A stretch of DNA of 36,742 nt from Lentisphaerae bacterium RIFOXYC12_FULL_60_16 (GCA_001803315.1 MHBQ01000060.1:7981-44722), one strand, 5' to 3'. Positions 8,771 through 18,827 are shown, numbered from the stretch's first letter. The notes: generated from the sequence alone by a model not told the origin. A program made the numbers and translations.

Positions 8771-9043
8771 ATGACCAAGTCGCATGTGATCGCCGCCCTG
8801 GCCGAAAAGACCGGACTCACCAAAGCGCAAATCAGTCAAGTCCTTGATGAGCAAGCCAGCCTGGCCTATGCCGAGGCGGCAAACGAGTTTGTCGTTCCCG
8901 GAATCGGCAAACTGGTACTGGTAAACCGTAAAGCCCGTATGGGCCGTAACCCGGCCACCGGGGCCACCATCGAAATCCCGGCCAAGAAGGTGGTCAAATT
9001 CCGCATCTCGAAAGCCTGCAAGGATGCCATTCTGTCCGTTTAG
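8771..9043 (+). CDS. HU family DNA-binding protein
   Basis: 90 aa MTKSHVIAALAEKTGLTKAQISQVLDE...PGIGKLVLVNRKARMGRNPATGATIEIPAKKVVKFRISKACKDAI. Confidence 0.95.
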   Translation: MTKSHVIAALAEKTGLTKAQISQVLDEQASLAYAEAANEFVVPGIGKLVLVNRKARMGRNPATGATIEIPAKKVVKFRISKACKDAILSV

Positions 9044-9093
9044 GAATGCCATCCGGCCATCATCGGGGGTTGTCACACACGACAAAGCAGGAC

Positions 9094-11283
9094 ATGACAA
9101 TCCCGACAGACCGGTCAACCCTTAATCGTTTCATTCTGTTTGGTCCCGGACCGGCCTGCCGGTCCGATCGGTCATCTTTCGTCGGCGGGATACTGGCAGC
9201 CTGGCTGATTTTTGCTTCCAACGTGACGGCTGCCGGCCAGCCAACGGTTCAGCAGGCCCGTATCGCCGAACGTTTCACCCGCATCTTCCCCCACGAGCAC
9301 ATATCGAGGATCCCCGTCGACGACACCATATCCGAACGCGCCTGGAGCAACCTGATCGCCCGCCTGGACTACGACCGCCTGATTTTCCGCAACGCCGACA
9401 TCCGCGAGTTTGCCGCACAAAGCACCCGCCTGGACGATGCCATCCGCACGGGCGATGTCACCTTCCCTTTTCTCGTTTACGAACGTTATCTCGAACGACT
9501 GCGGGACCGTTGCCGTTTCGTCGACACCCTCCTTGCCGAACCCTTTCAACCGGCCGATACCAACCAGTACTTCTGGAAACGCGACCAGGCCCCCTGGATT
9601 GATTCCGATGCGGAATGGAACCGGATCTGGGCACAGAAAGTCCGCAACGAGTTCATCCAGATAACCCTGCTCCAGGAACGCGGCGACCGCACCAATTCCG
9701 TGACCCCCGACGCCATCGACACCACCGACACCCATCTTCCTCCCGTCGAATTCATCCGCAAACGGTATCGCCAGATGCTGACCCTGGCAGAGGACACCGA
9801 TGCCGACGGCATTTTCCAGCGCTACCTGAGCGCATTCGCGCAAGCCTACGACCCCCACTCCGATTACATGTCCCCAACCGAGATCGAGGATTTCAACATC
9901 GATATGCGCCTCTCGCTGGTCGGCATCGGTGCCCTGCTCCGGTCTGAGGAGGGGTCCGCACAGGTCGTCCGCCTGATTCCCGGCGGCCCCGCCTCCCGGG
10001 ATAAACGGGATATCCGCCTGAAGCCGGGAGATCGGATCATCGCCGTTGGAGAAGACACGGCGCCACCCGTCGACATCCTGCATTGGCCCCTCACCAAAGT
10101 GGTCCGGCTGATCCGTGGCGAACCCAACACCCGGGTGGTGCTGGTGGTCATCCCGGCGGATGACCCCTCCGGCGCTTCCACCAAGATTGTGGATATCCTG
10201 CGGGACGAAGTGAAACTGGAGGAACAGGCGGCCACTTCACGGGTCCATACGGTCCAGTCCCCGGATGGCGTGGCACGGCAACTCGGCGTGATATCCCTGC
10301 CCGCATTCTATGCGGACATGGATGCCCGCCAGCGGGATCAACCCAACGTCAAGAGTTCCGCACGCGATGTCCGTCTACTCCTTCACAAGCTGACCCGGGA
10401 AAACGTAAGCGGCATCCTGCTTGACCTCCGCAACAACGGAGGCGGTTCGTTGGTCGACGCCGTTGAAATGAGCGGCTTGTTCCTCTCCAGCGGCCCCATT
10501 GTCCAGGTGGTCGAACGCCAGGGCATACGGGTGCTGTCGGATCCCGACCCCGCAACCGTCTATGACGGGCCACTGGTGGTGCTGGTCAACCGCCTCAGCG
10601 CGTCGGCGTCCGAGATCCTCGCAGGTGCCCTCCAGGATTACGGCCGGGCCGTTGTGATCGGGGATTCAAAGACCCATGGCAAGGGTACGGTTCAAACCAT
10701 CGTCGATCTGGCCCGTGACGAGCGCTTCGGGGCGATCCGGGTGACCAACGCCGGATATTACCGGGTGACCGGACAATCCACCCAGTTGCGCGGCGTCACC
10801 CCCCACATCATCATCCCCTCACCCATGGACATTCTGGCCATCGGCGAAGATGCCCTTCCCAACGCCATGGAGTGTTCCACGATCCTGACGGTCCCCTTCA
10901 CCCCGGTCACATCCCTGGATGAACCCGTCGGGCACCTGGTCCGTCAGTCCATCCTGCGCCGGCAGCAGGACCCCCGTTTTCAGGCATACACCAACCTGCT
11001 GGCCCGCCTCACCGCCATGCAGGAGACCAGGGAACTGTCCCTGGATTTGGATACCCGGCGCCAGATGGCACAAACCGAACAATCCCTCCGTGATCTGCAA
11101 CAGCAGTTCGAGTCCGAAGAGGACACCCCCAAGGTCAAACCGGACACGGACCTCGTCTTGCAGGAAAGCCTGAACATCCTGGCGGATTTGATCAAACAAT
11201 CAACCGTCATCGCCATTCCGGCCCCCACCCCTCCCCCTCCCACCTGGTGGGAACGGGTTCAGCAATGGATGAAAGGAACCTGA
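9094..11283 (+). CDS. prc: Carboxy-terminal processing (tail-specific) protease, S41 family with PDZ domain
   Basis: DPHSDYMSPTEIEDFNIDMRLSLVGIGALL, GILLDLRNNGGGSLVDAVEMSGLF, RLSASASEILAGALQDYGRAVVIGDSKTHGKGTVQ (Ser/Lys catalytic region). Confidence 0.9.
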   Translation: MTIPTDRSTLNRFILFGPGPACRSDRSSFVGGILAAWLIFASNVTAAGQPTVQQARIAERFTRIFPHEHISRIPVDDTISERAWSNLIARLDYDRLIFRNADIREFAAQSTRLDDAIRTGDVTFPFLVYERYLERLRDRCRFVDTLLAEPFQPADTNQYFWKRDQAPWIDSDAEWNRIWAQKVRNEFIQITLLQERGDRTNSVTPDAIDTTDTHLPPVEFIRKRYRQMLTLAEDTDADGIFQRYLSAFAQAYDPHSDYMSPTEIEDFNIDMRLSLVGIGALLRSEEGSAQVVRLIPGGPASRDKRDIRLKPGDRIIAVGEDTAPPVDILHWPLTKVVRLIRGEPNTRVVLVVIPADDPSGASTKIVDILRDEVKLEEQAATSRVHTVQSPDGVARQLGVISLPAFYADMDARQRDQPNVKSSARDVRLLLHKLTRENVSGILLDLRNNGGGSLVDAVEMSGLFLSSGPIVQVVERQGIRVLSDPDPATVYDGPLVVLVNRLSASASEILAGALQDYGRAVVIGDSKTHGKGTVQTIVDLARDERFGAIRVTNAGYYRVTGQSTQLRGVTPHIIIPSPMDILAIGEDALPNAMECSTILTVPFTPVTSLDEPVGHLVRQSILRRQQDPRFQAYTNLLARLTAMQETRELSLDLDTRRQMAQTEQSLRDLQQQFESEEDTPKVKPDTDLVLQESLNILADLIKQSTVIAIPAPTPPPPTWWERVQQWMKGT

Positions 11284-12092
11284 TGAAACTTGATTTCTGG
11301 AAAATGCACGGCGCAAGCAACGATTTCATCCTGCTGGATGACCGGTCCATGACCTTCCCCTCCCGGGACAAGGAATGGATCGCCCGCATCGCCGCCCGGC
11401 GTACCGGCATCGGGTGCGAGGGCATCATCCTGATCCAACCCTCCACACGTGCCGACTTCCGCATGCGGTTTTTCAACCCCGACGGGTCCGAGGTTGAAAT
11501 GTGCGGCAACGGGGCACGATGTGTCGCCCGTCTGGCTTACGAGATCGGGGCCGCCCCGCAACAGATGACCATCGATACCGTGGCCGGCGTCCTCCGGGCG
11601 GAATGCAACGGCAACCAGGTCCGCCTGTTCATGACCACACCCCGCGACTGGCGCCTGAACCACGCACTGGAAGCAGCCGGCACCCCCCTCACCATCGGTT
11701 TCGTGAACAGCGGAGTTCCCCATGCCGTTGCCGAAATTCCCGATCTCGCGGCCTGCGACGTGGCCCGACTCGGCGCCGCCATCCGGTACCACCCCGACTT
11801 CAAGCCCGCCGGTACCAACGCCAATTTTGTTCAGATCACCGGGCCGTCCACGCTGAACATCCGCACCTATGAACGCGGCGTTGAAGCCGAAACGCTGGCC
11901 TGCGGAACCGGGATCGTTGCCAGCGCCCTGGTCATGGCCCGCGCGGGAAAAGTCAAGGCGCCGGTCCTGGTCAAAGCCGCCAGCGGCGATGTGCTGACGG
12001 TCGACTTCAAACTGTCCGGCGATAGTGCCACCGACGTCACCCTGTTGGGGCCCGCCGCCCACGTTTTCACCGGCGTCATAACCACCCCCTGA
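11283..12092 (+). CDS. dapF: Diaminopimelate epimerase
   Basis: MKLDFWKMHGASNDFILLDDR, FNPDGSEVEMCGNGARCVAR, RTYERGVEAETLACGTGIVASALV. The start overlaps the preceding stop (TGATG). Confidence 0.95.
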   Translation: MKLDFWKMHGASNDFILLDDRSMTFPSRDKEWIARIAARRTGIGCEGIILIQPSTRADFRMRFFNPDGSEVEMCGNGARCVARLAYEIGAAPQQMTIDTVAGVLRAECNGNQVRLFMTTPRDWRLNHALEAAGTPLTIGFVNSGVPHAVAEIPDLAACDVARLGAAIRYHPDFKPAGTNANFVQITGPSTLNIRTYERGVEAETLACGTGIVASALVMARAGKVKAPVLVKAASGDVLTVDFKLSGDSATDVTLLGPAAHVFTGVITTP

Positions 12093-12099
12093 CCTTTCC

Positions 12100-12891
12100 A
12101 TGCGTCTGGCAACCTTCAATGCCAACTCGGTCCGAAGCCGCCTGCCAATCATCCTGGACTGGCTTGCCACGCATCAACCCGACGTCCTGTGCCTGCAGGA
12201 AACCAAAGTCCAGGACGCCGATTTTCCCACGGAAGGTTTCAGCGGTGCGGGATACCAGGTGGTGTTCCGTGGTGAAAAGTCCTACAACGGCGTAGCGATC
12301 GTCTCACGCGAGAAACCGGACGAAATCCGATTCGGCCTGGATGACGGGAAATCCCCCGACGAAACCCGCCTGGTGGCTGCCCGTTTTGGATCCCTGCAGA
12401 TCGTCAACACCTACGTCCCGCAGGGGCGAAGCCTGGACCATCCGATGTTCGCCTATAAACTCGAATGGTTCAGGCGTCTGAAATCGTTTTTCGACCGGCA
12501 CTACCAACCCAACCAGCCGATCGCCTGGTTGGGCGACCTGAACATCGCACCCGCCCCGGAAGATGTCCACAACGCGGCCGACCAGGAAGACCATGTGTGT
12601 TATCACCGGGATGTCCGCGCCGCCTTTGCCGACACCGTTTCATGGGGATTCACGGACGTCTTCCGCCGGCACCACCCGGAACCCGGCCATTACACATTCT
12701 TCGATTACCGGACCGTCAACGCCGTTAAACGGAAAATGGGATGGCGGGTGGATCACATCCTGGTCACAAAACCGCTGGTCCGCACCTCGTGCGACTGCTC
12801 CATCGATCTCGCGCCCCGCCTGCTCCCCTCCCCCTCCGACCACACGTTCCTGTTTGCCGACTTCAGCCCGGCTTCAGGCAAACCTGCTTGA
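12100..12891 (+). CDS. xthA: Exodeoxyribonuclease III (ExoIII/XthA-like AP endonuclease)
   Basis: MRLATFNANSVRSRLPIILDWLATHQPDVLCLQETKVQDADFP, WLGDLNIAPAPEDV, WRVDHILVTKPL, SDHTFLFADF. Confidence 0.93.
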   Translation: MRLATFNANSVRSRLPIILDWLATHQPDVLCLQETKVQDADFPTEGFSGAGYQVVFRGEKSYNGVAIVSREKPDEIRFGLDDGKSPDETRLVAARFGSLQIVNTYVPQGRSLDHPMFAYKLEWFRRLKSFFDRHYQPNQPIAWLGDLNIAPAPEDVHNAADQEDHVCYHRDVRAAFADTVSWGFTDVFRRHHPEPGHYTFFDYRTVNAVKRKMGWRVDHILVTKPLVRTSCDCSIDLAPRLLPSPSDHTFLFADFSPASGKPA

Positions 12892-14377
12892 ACCGGTCGT
12901 ACACCGGGTTCCAACGTGCCGTATCAACCGGTTTGAATTCCCGGATCGGGAACGCCTGGCGTATCACCGGCTGCGCCTCCTGCATGGACCCGATCAATCC
13001 AAGCCCCATCGCCTGGATCATGAAATTCCCCACGGCCGTGGCTTCCTCCGGGCCGGCGTAAACCGGCAGCCCCAGCACATCGGCGGCACACTGGTTCAGC
13101 ATGATGTTCTTGCTTCCCCCGCCCACGATATGCACCGCGGTGGTCGTGGATCCGCTGACGGCATCGATCTGCTCATTGACAAAACGATACTTCAACGCCA
13201 AGCTTTCGTAGACCATCCGGATCATGCCGCCCCGGTCCTTCGGAGCCTGCTGGTCGGTCTTCCGGCAGCATTCGATCATGGCCTGTTCCATGTTGGCCGG
13301 ATTATAGAAACTGGCATGGTCCGGATCGATCCAGGCCGTTGACAACGGCGCTTCCAATGTGATCCGGTCCATTTCCTTCCAGCTCATCTCCTTGCCGTCG
13401 GCAACCGCCCAACCGCGTCGGAGTTCCTGGACCAACCACATGCCCATGCAGTTCTTGAGGAACCGCGTGTTCCCGATACCGCCCTCATTGCTGATGTTGG
13501 CCGCCATCGCGGCCGGTGACGTGATGGGCTGAGCCACCAGCTTGCCGACCAGCGACCAGGTTCCCGAGCTGATGATCAGGGACCGCGCCGGATCCGATAC
13601 CGGTGCCGCCGCAAAAGCACTCGCCGTATCATGGGCGGCAACCGCTACAAGCCGGGCCGGATCCACACCCACCAGGCGTGCCAGCGGCTCATGCAACCGT
13701 CCCACAACGGTACCCGGCGCAACGATTTCCGGCATAACGGTGGCCGGAATACCCAGGGCGTTGAGGATTTCCCCGCTCCATTGACGAGTACGGGCATCCA
13801 TCAACTGGGTCACGCTGGCCCAGGTTGAATCAACCGAATGCACGCCCCCGAGGTAATGGTAAAACAGGGATGGAATGGGCAGGTAAAACACCCCGTCACC
13901 AAACAAACCAGGACGATTCTGTGCCAGCCAGAGCAATTGATTGCTCACGTTGAACGGCTGGAAATGGATGCCCGTGATTTCATACACGCGACGGGCATCG
14001 ATGCGCTGCTTGACCTGTTCCACCATCCGGTCCAACCGGTGATCGCGGTAACAGTATACTTTCCCCAACAGGTCGCCATCCGCGGACAACAGGTGACCGT
14101 CTGCGCCCCAGGTATCGATCCCGATGGAATCCAGCTTCTGACCACAGACACGCCGGTATGCCTGGATGCCCTTGAGGATCTGCTGGTACAGGTAGGTATC
14201 ATCCCAGACCGTCCGCTCCTCCAGGGTCCCCTTTCGGTCCGCCAGGAACAGGGAGACCCCCTCATGGGCAAACCGGTGCACTTCCTCCATGGTGAAACGG
14301 CCCGATTCCAACGTCCCGCTGAAACACTTGCCGCCGGACGCCCCGAAATCCACCGCCAGCATGCGGGTTGCACTCAT
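12863..14377 (-). CDS. rhaB: Rhamnulokinase (FGGY carbohydrate kinase)
   Basis: 504 aa; MLAVDFGASGGKCFSGTLESGRFTMEEVHRFAHEGV, VGIDPARLVAVAAHDTASAFAAAPV-like core, ISSGTWSLVG, HIVGGGSKNIMLNQCAADVLGLPVYAGPEEATAVGN; adjacent to the aldolase and rhaA. Confidence 0.93.
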   Translation of the reverse strand: MSATRMLAVDFGASGGKCFSGTLESGRFTMEEVHRFAHEGVSLFLADRKGTLEERTVWDDTYLYQQILKGIQAYRRVCGQKLDSIGIDTWGADGHLLSADGDLLGKVYCYRDHRLDRMVEQVKQRIDARRVYEITGIHFQPFNVSNQLLWLAQNRPGLFGDGVFYLPIPSLFYHYLGGVHSVDSTWASVTQLMDARTRQWSGEILNALGIPATVMPEIVAPGTVVGRLHEPLARLVGVDPARLVAVAAHDTASAFAAAPVSDPARSLIISSGTWSLVGKLVAQPITSPAAMAANISNEGGIGNTRFLKNCMGMWLVQELRRGWAVADGKEMSWKEMDRITLEAPLSTAWIDPDHASFYNPANMEQAMIECCRKTDQQAPKDRGGMIRMVYESLALKYRFVNEQIDAVSGSTTTAVHIVGGGSKNIMLNQCAADVLGLPVYAGPEEATAVGNFMIQAMGLGLIGSMQEAQPVIRQAFPIREFKPVDTARWNPVYDRFKQVCLKPG

Positions 14378-14380
14378 CCG

Positions 14381-15031
14381 TCAACCTCCCTGCATCATTT
14401 TCACACGGTGCTTCGGTCCGTCCAGGGCCATCAAATCCGCCACCTGCTTGTCGTTCAGGAAACTCGGTTTGCCGACGATCGTGGCAGCCACATACGACTT
14501 GGCGGCATCTTCCACCACCAGACAGCGGTAATAGGCCTGTTTCATGGTCACGCCAACCGCCAGCACCCCGTGGTTGACCATGAAGATCGTATCGCAGGTC
14601 CGTGCCTTCTCGCTCATCGCATCGGCCAGCATTTGGGTGGTGGGCGTCACGTACGGCACCGTGCCCGTGCGTCCCAGGTCGTTGACGAATTCCGCAAACA
14701 TCGGCTGCATCTCGACGCCGCCGCTGATCACCCCCGACGCCCAGGCCGAATGGGTGTGGAAGATGGCCTTGATTTCCGGCCGCACCCGGTAAATCGCGAG
14801 GTGCATGTTGACTTCGGATGTGGGTTTGTTGGTCCCCTGCACCTGTTTGCCGGAATCGAGATCCATGCCGCACAGGTCATCGGGCGTCATGTCGTCCATG
14901 GCAAATCCACTGGGTTTCATCCAGATGATGTTGCCATCCCGTGCGCTGATGTTGCCGCCGGCTCCCGCCACGAGGCGGGCCTGCGCGATTTTAATACCAT
15001 ATTGAACCAGGTCTTGTTTCACGGATGCCAT
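14381..15031 (-). CDS. Class II aldolase (short FucA-like; putative rhamnulose-1-phosphate aldolase)
   Basis: 216 aa MASVKQDLVQYGIKIAQARLVAGAGGNISARDG, KAIFHTHSAWASG, FMVNHGVLAVGVTMKQAYYRCLVVEDAAKSYVAA; sits between rhaB and rhaA. Confidence 0.88.
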   Translation of the reverse strand: MASVKQDLVQYGIKIAQARLVAGAGGNISARDGNIIWMKPSGFAMDDMTPDDLCGMDLDSGKQVQGTNKPTSEVNMHLAIYRVRPEIKAIFHTHSAWASGVISGGVEMQPMFAEFVNDLGRTGTVPYVTPTTQMLADAMSEKARTCDTIFMVNHGVLAVGVTMKQAYYRCLVVEDAAKSYVAATIVGKPSFLNDKQVADLMALDGPKHRVKMMQGG

Positions 15032-15066
15032 GATGATCGTTTCCTTTCGTTGGTTTGGACGGAAAA

Positions 15067-16338
15067 TTACCGCCGTTTGGCCTGCACATCGTGTTCGTAT
15101 TTCCGGACCGTATCGAGCCACTCCCGGCCCCCCGGAACCCCCTGCTGTTCGCAGTAATATCCCCACACGGCACCGACCGGCAGGGTCTTGAGTTCATCCA
15201 GCAGGGCCAGCCGCCCGCTGAAATCGCCCCGGTTCTCGGCCTTGCGCAACAGGTCGGTCGGCTCCAGCATGGCCATGAGCATCGCCTTGAGCATGGCCCG
15301 CATGCCGACGGTCCACGCCACCACCCGGTTGATGCTGGCATCAAAATAATCCAAACCGATATGCACCCGGTCCAGGTATCCGCCCCGCACCACCTCTTCA
15401 GCCGTCGACTTCAGGTCGTCCGACAGGATCACCACATGGTCGCTGTCCCAGCGGACCCCGCGGCTGACATGCAGCAGCACTTCATCCAGATGCATCAGGG
15501 TCGCGGAGAGTTTGTCCGCGATCGTCTCCGTGGGATGAAAATGCCCGGCATCCAGGCACAACAGGGTGCCGTGCTTGACCGCATAGCCGAGGTAGAATTC
15601 ATGCGACCCGACCACGTAGGATTCGGACCCGATACCGAACAGCTTGCCTTCCACCGCATCACGAACATGGGCGCGGTTCCGGGCTGGTCCGAGGATCTTG
15701 TCCAGCGACGCTTCCAGCCGTTCCCGGGGCGCCTTGCGGTCCACGGGAACATCCTTCATCCCGTCCGGGATCCAGATGTTGTGGATACAGGGGCTTCCAA
15801 CCGCCTTGCCCAGTTTTTCGGAAATGGCCCGGGTCGCCTGACAATGCTCCACCCAGAAACGACGCACCGCCGGATCGGCACTGGACAGGGTGAATCCGGT
15901 GGATGCCATCGGATGCGCGAAACAGCTCGGGTTGAAATCCACCCCGAGCTTGCGGGACTTCGCCCAGTCCGCCCACCGCTTGAAATGACGGAATTCCAGC
16001 GCATTGCGTTCGACGCGCTTGCCATTGGTCTCGGCATACAGGGCATGCAGGTTGATACGGTGCTTTCCGGGCACCAGTTTCCAGACCAGATCCAGGTCGG
16101 CCCGGAGTTCATCGGCGTTGCGTGCCCGCCCGGGATAATTGCCGGTTGCCATGATGCCGCCATCCGCCAGGTTGCCGACCGTGGTTTCAAATCCATGCAC
16201 ATCGTCGCCCTGCCAGCAATGGAGGGACACCGGCACCCGGGCCATCCGTTTCAGGACCTGGTCGGTCCGAACACCCCATGTCGCATACTGTTCACTGGCC
16301 AGCCGGTACGCCTGCTCTATGCGCTTGTTTTTCATCAT
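15067..16338 (-). CDS. rhaA: L-rhamnose isomerase
   Basis: 423 aa; RVPVSLHCWQGDDVHGFE, GIMATGNYPGRARNADELRADL, LGVDFNPSCFAHPMASTGFTLS, HNIWIPDGMKDVPVDR, CLDAGHFHPTETIADK, HIGLDYFDASINRV, matching recalled E. coli RhaA segments. Confidence 0.96.
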   Translation of the reverse strand: MMKNKRIEQAYRLASEQYATWGVRTDQVLKRMARVPVSLHCWQGDDVHGFETTVGNLADGGIMATGNYPGRARNADELRADLDLVWKLVPGKHRINLHALYAETNGKRVERNALEFRHFKRWADWAKSRKLGVDFNPSCFAHPMASTGFTLSSADPAVRRFWVEHCQATRAISEKLGKAVGSPCIHNIWIPDGMKDVPVDRKAPRERLEASLDKILGPARNRAHVRDAVEGKLFGIGSESYVVGSHEFYLGYAVKHGTLLCLDAGHFHPTETIADKLSATLMHLDEVLLHVSRGVRWDSDHVVILSDDLKSTAEEVVRGGYLDRVHIGLDYFDASINRVVAWTVGMRAMLKAMLMAMLEPTDLLRKAENRGDFSGRLALLDELKTLPVGAVWGYYCEQQGVPGGREWLDTVRKYEHDVQAKRR

Positions 16339-16376
16339 GCCTTTCCTTCCTGGTCTGTTTCAAGAACCCGTACCCG

Positions 16377-17435
16377 TCAGGGCACGATTACCACCTTCAA
16401 AGCCCCCGTCGAGGGATCCGCCTGTGTCTTCACCGCTTCATGGAACGCGCTCAACGGAAACCGGTGCGTAACCAGTCGCCCGGCATCAATCCGCTTCGAC
16501 ACCACGAAATCAAGCGCCGTCCGGTACGCGTCGATGGCGGAGCTGTTGGCCCCATGGAGGTTCAGTTCCCGGTAATGGATCACGTTCAGGTCCGTCGGTT
16601 CCACCGGATCGGACTTGGGCAATCCGGCAAAGATCGACAGGTGTCCCGCACGCGCCAGCAGGCGTATGCCCTGCGTGACCAGTGCCTTGACAGAAGCTGC
16701 CACCACCACGGCGTCCACACCGCGTCCCCCCGTCCAGTCCCGCACCCAGTCTTCAATGCGGGTGGTCCGGCTGTTGACATAGGCGGCGAAAGGAAGCCCG
16801 AGCCGCTTGAGCAGTCCCAGGCGTTCCTCGGACACGTCGGCGATGGCCACGCGCTTGCAACCCCGGGCATGGGCCACCAGCCCGTTCAACACCCCGATGA
16901 TCCCTCCCCCGAAGATCAGCGCGGAATCGAGCTGTTCCATCGGCAGGTACGCCATTCCGTTGACACAGCAGCTCAAGGGCTCGATCAGGGTTCCCTGGTC
17001 GGCCGGCAGCGTGTCGGGAATCGGGATCAGGCACCCCTGGTCGACCCCCACCTTGGGCATGATCATGTATTCGGCAAAGCCCCCGTCAAACTGGTACCCG
17101 ATGGCCTTGAAGGTATTTTCGCACAGGTTCTCACGATGGACCCGGCACATCGGGCACCGGCCGCAACCGATCACCGTCTGCACCACGCAGCGCTGGCCGG
17201 CCCGCCACCCCGTCACACCGGCGCCAACCGCCTCGACCCGGCCGGTGATTTCATGCCCCACAATCGAAACATCCACCGCCTTTTCGCCGGATAACACCCG
17301 CTGGTCGGTCCCGCACAAGGCGCAGGCCTCAACCTTCAGCAACACCTCGCCCGCCTTGGGTTCCGGACAGGGCACGCTGGTCACTTCAATCACACCGGGT
17401 TTCCGCATTACCGCCGCCTGCATCTGCTTCGTCAT
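16377..17435 (-). CDS. Zinc-dependent medium-chain dehydrogenase (sorbitol/threonine dehydrogenase-like)
   Basis: MTKQMQAAVMRKPGVIEVTSVPCPEPKAGEVLLKVEACALCGTDQRVLSG...VGHEITGRVEAVGAGV, four-Cys structural zinc loop CGRCPMCRVHRENLCENT, ALIFGGGIIGVLNGLVA. Confidence 0.92.
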   Translation of the reverse strand: MTKQMQAAVMRKPGVIEVTSVPCPEPKAGEVLLKVEACALCGTDQRVLSGEKAVDVSIVGHEITGRVEAVGAGVTGWRAGQRCVVQTVIGCGRCPMCRVHRENLCENTFKAIGYQFDGGFAEYMIMPKVGVDQGCLIPIPDTLPADQGTLIEPLSCCVNGMAYLPMEQLDSALIFGGGIIGVLNGLVAHARGCKRVAIADVSEERLGLLKRLGLPFAAYVNSRTTRIEDWVRDWTGGRGVDAVVVAASVKALVTQGIRLLARAGHLSIFAGLPKSDPVEPTDLNVIHYRELNLHGANSSAIDAYRTALDFVVSKRIDAGRLVTHRFPLSAFHEAVKTQADPSTGALKVVIVP

Positions 17436-17451
17436 GGTGCTTCCTTTCACG

Positions 17452-18813
17452 TCAGGCACGTGCCGCGACGCGTACCGAATCCTCGAACCACCGGAGGGCC
17501 TTCTCAGCGCCCATGGAATCCAACGCATCACCCTGGCGGACATCCAGCGCGGTCAATGCCCCGACCGTGCCGAAAAACCCGTTGCGCAGACGCCGGGTCG
17601 GATACGCCGCCTGGGCCGCCGCACCCAGGTACGGGAATCCGGCATAACGCGCCAGCAGGGTCTGCCCCACCATGACCCGTGCCCCGGCCACAAACACATC
17701 ACGATACGGCTTGAGCGCCTCACCGGCAAGATCGTCCACAAACGGCAATCCCTGCTTGTTCATCTCGGTCCCGATATTCACCGGCAGGTCCATGCGGACC
17801 GCCTCCGCCACGATTTCGCGCAATTTGGCGGTCTTGACTGCCCGCTTGGCCGGATCGGCAATATTCCAGTTGCGGTCGGGCACGATGTTCAACGCGGCAC
17901 ATCCCATGCCTTCCAGGCATTCCAGGAGTTTGCGGCCATCGGCTTCCCCGTCACTGGTCCCGTCCAGCCAGGTGATCATCGGTATCGCATCACACGATCG
18001 CACCCAGCGCACAAAATCCTCGATCGCCGGGAAGGTCGTCGGTGACGGTTGCTGATAGCCGACACTCCCCTTCTTGACCAGCTTTGACCGGACCAGTTCC
18101 TCGAATGCCGGGCGATCCGCCATCAGCTCAACCACATCCTCCGCCGGGCGTCCGAGGCGTTCCGACCAGAAAGCCGCCACGGCTGTCGGGGTCTTCAGCA
18201 CGGCAATCGCCCGGTGCACGTAGGCGCTGATGATATGGCGTTCGGTGGCGGTCCCCACCGGTGTCAGGGGCTCGACATCCCGCGCATAATCGATGGCCAC
18301 GGGTCCCATGTGCGGGTTGACCCGGCCCACTACGTCAAGGTTGCGTGCACGAGCCCGCTGGCGGTAGGCCTCCAGTTCGCGTGCGGGTTCCGTCCCGGCG
18401 GCGGGCATCCGGCTGAATCCGCCGCCCATGATGTAGGTCACACCCGGTTCCCCGGGCGAACTCAATTCCTGCCGCGCATAATCCTTCACGTAGGCGCGCG
18501 TCTCCAGGTGTACCGACGTGCGCAAGCCCAGGGTCCGGCCGGCCGACAGGAACTCCTCGAGCCCCAACAGCACATCAAAATCGCACAACGCGGCAGCCTG
18601 CAATCCGGCACGCCGGCATTCCCACACCAGGCGCAGGGGCGAATACCCTTCCGAATTGTAGGAATAAAAGGAATGCAGGTGCATGTTCACATTTTCGCCC
18701 GGCGCCGGAAAGGCGGGCGATTTGCCGGCCAGCAACTCGCGCAGGGCCGCCTGCCGTATGGCCGGATCGAAATCATTCAACCGGGATTCAATAGCGTTGC
18801 GTGCTTTCCCCAT
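17452..18813 (-). CDS. PHP-domain-like protein of unknown function
   Basis: 453 aa; NMHLHSFYSYNSEGYSPLRLVWECRRAGLQAAALCDFDVLLGLEEF...HLETRAY resembles PHP motifs I/II; conserved-looking C-terminal GTEMNKQGLPFVDD. Confidence 0.75.
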   Translation of the reverse strand: MGKARNAIESRLNDFDPAIRQAALRELLAGKSPAFPAPGENVNMHLHSFYSYNSEGYSPLRLVWECRRAGLQAAALCDFDVLLGLEEFLSAGRTLGLRTSVHLETRAYVKDYARQELSSPGEPGVTYIMGGGFSRMPAAGTEPARELEAYRQRARARNLDVVGRVNPHMGPVAIDYARDVEPLTPVGTATERHIISAYVHRAIAVLKTPTAVAAFWSERLGRPAEDVVELMADRPAFEELVRSKLVKKGSVGYQQPSPTTFPAIEDFVRWVRSCDAIPMITWLDGTSDGEADGRKLLECLEGMGCAALNIVPDRNWNIADPAKRAVKTAKLREIVAEAVRMDLPVNIGTEMNKQGLPFVDDLAGEALKPYRDVFVAGARVMVGQTLLARYAGFPYLGAAAQAAYPTRRLRNGFFGTVGALTALDVRQGDALDSMGAEKALRWFEDSVRVAARA

Positions 18814-18827
18814 ATCCGTCCCCTGTT

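Noticed and set aside
13838-15157. 439 aa plus ORF antisense to rhaB and the aldolase
   Set aside because: His/Gln/Pro-rich shadow translation; the opposite strand carries clearly recognised rhaB and aldolase.
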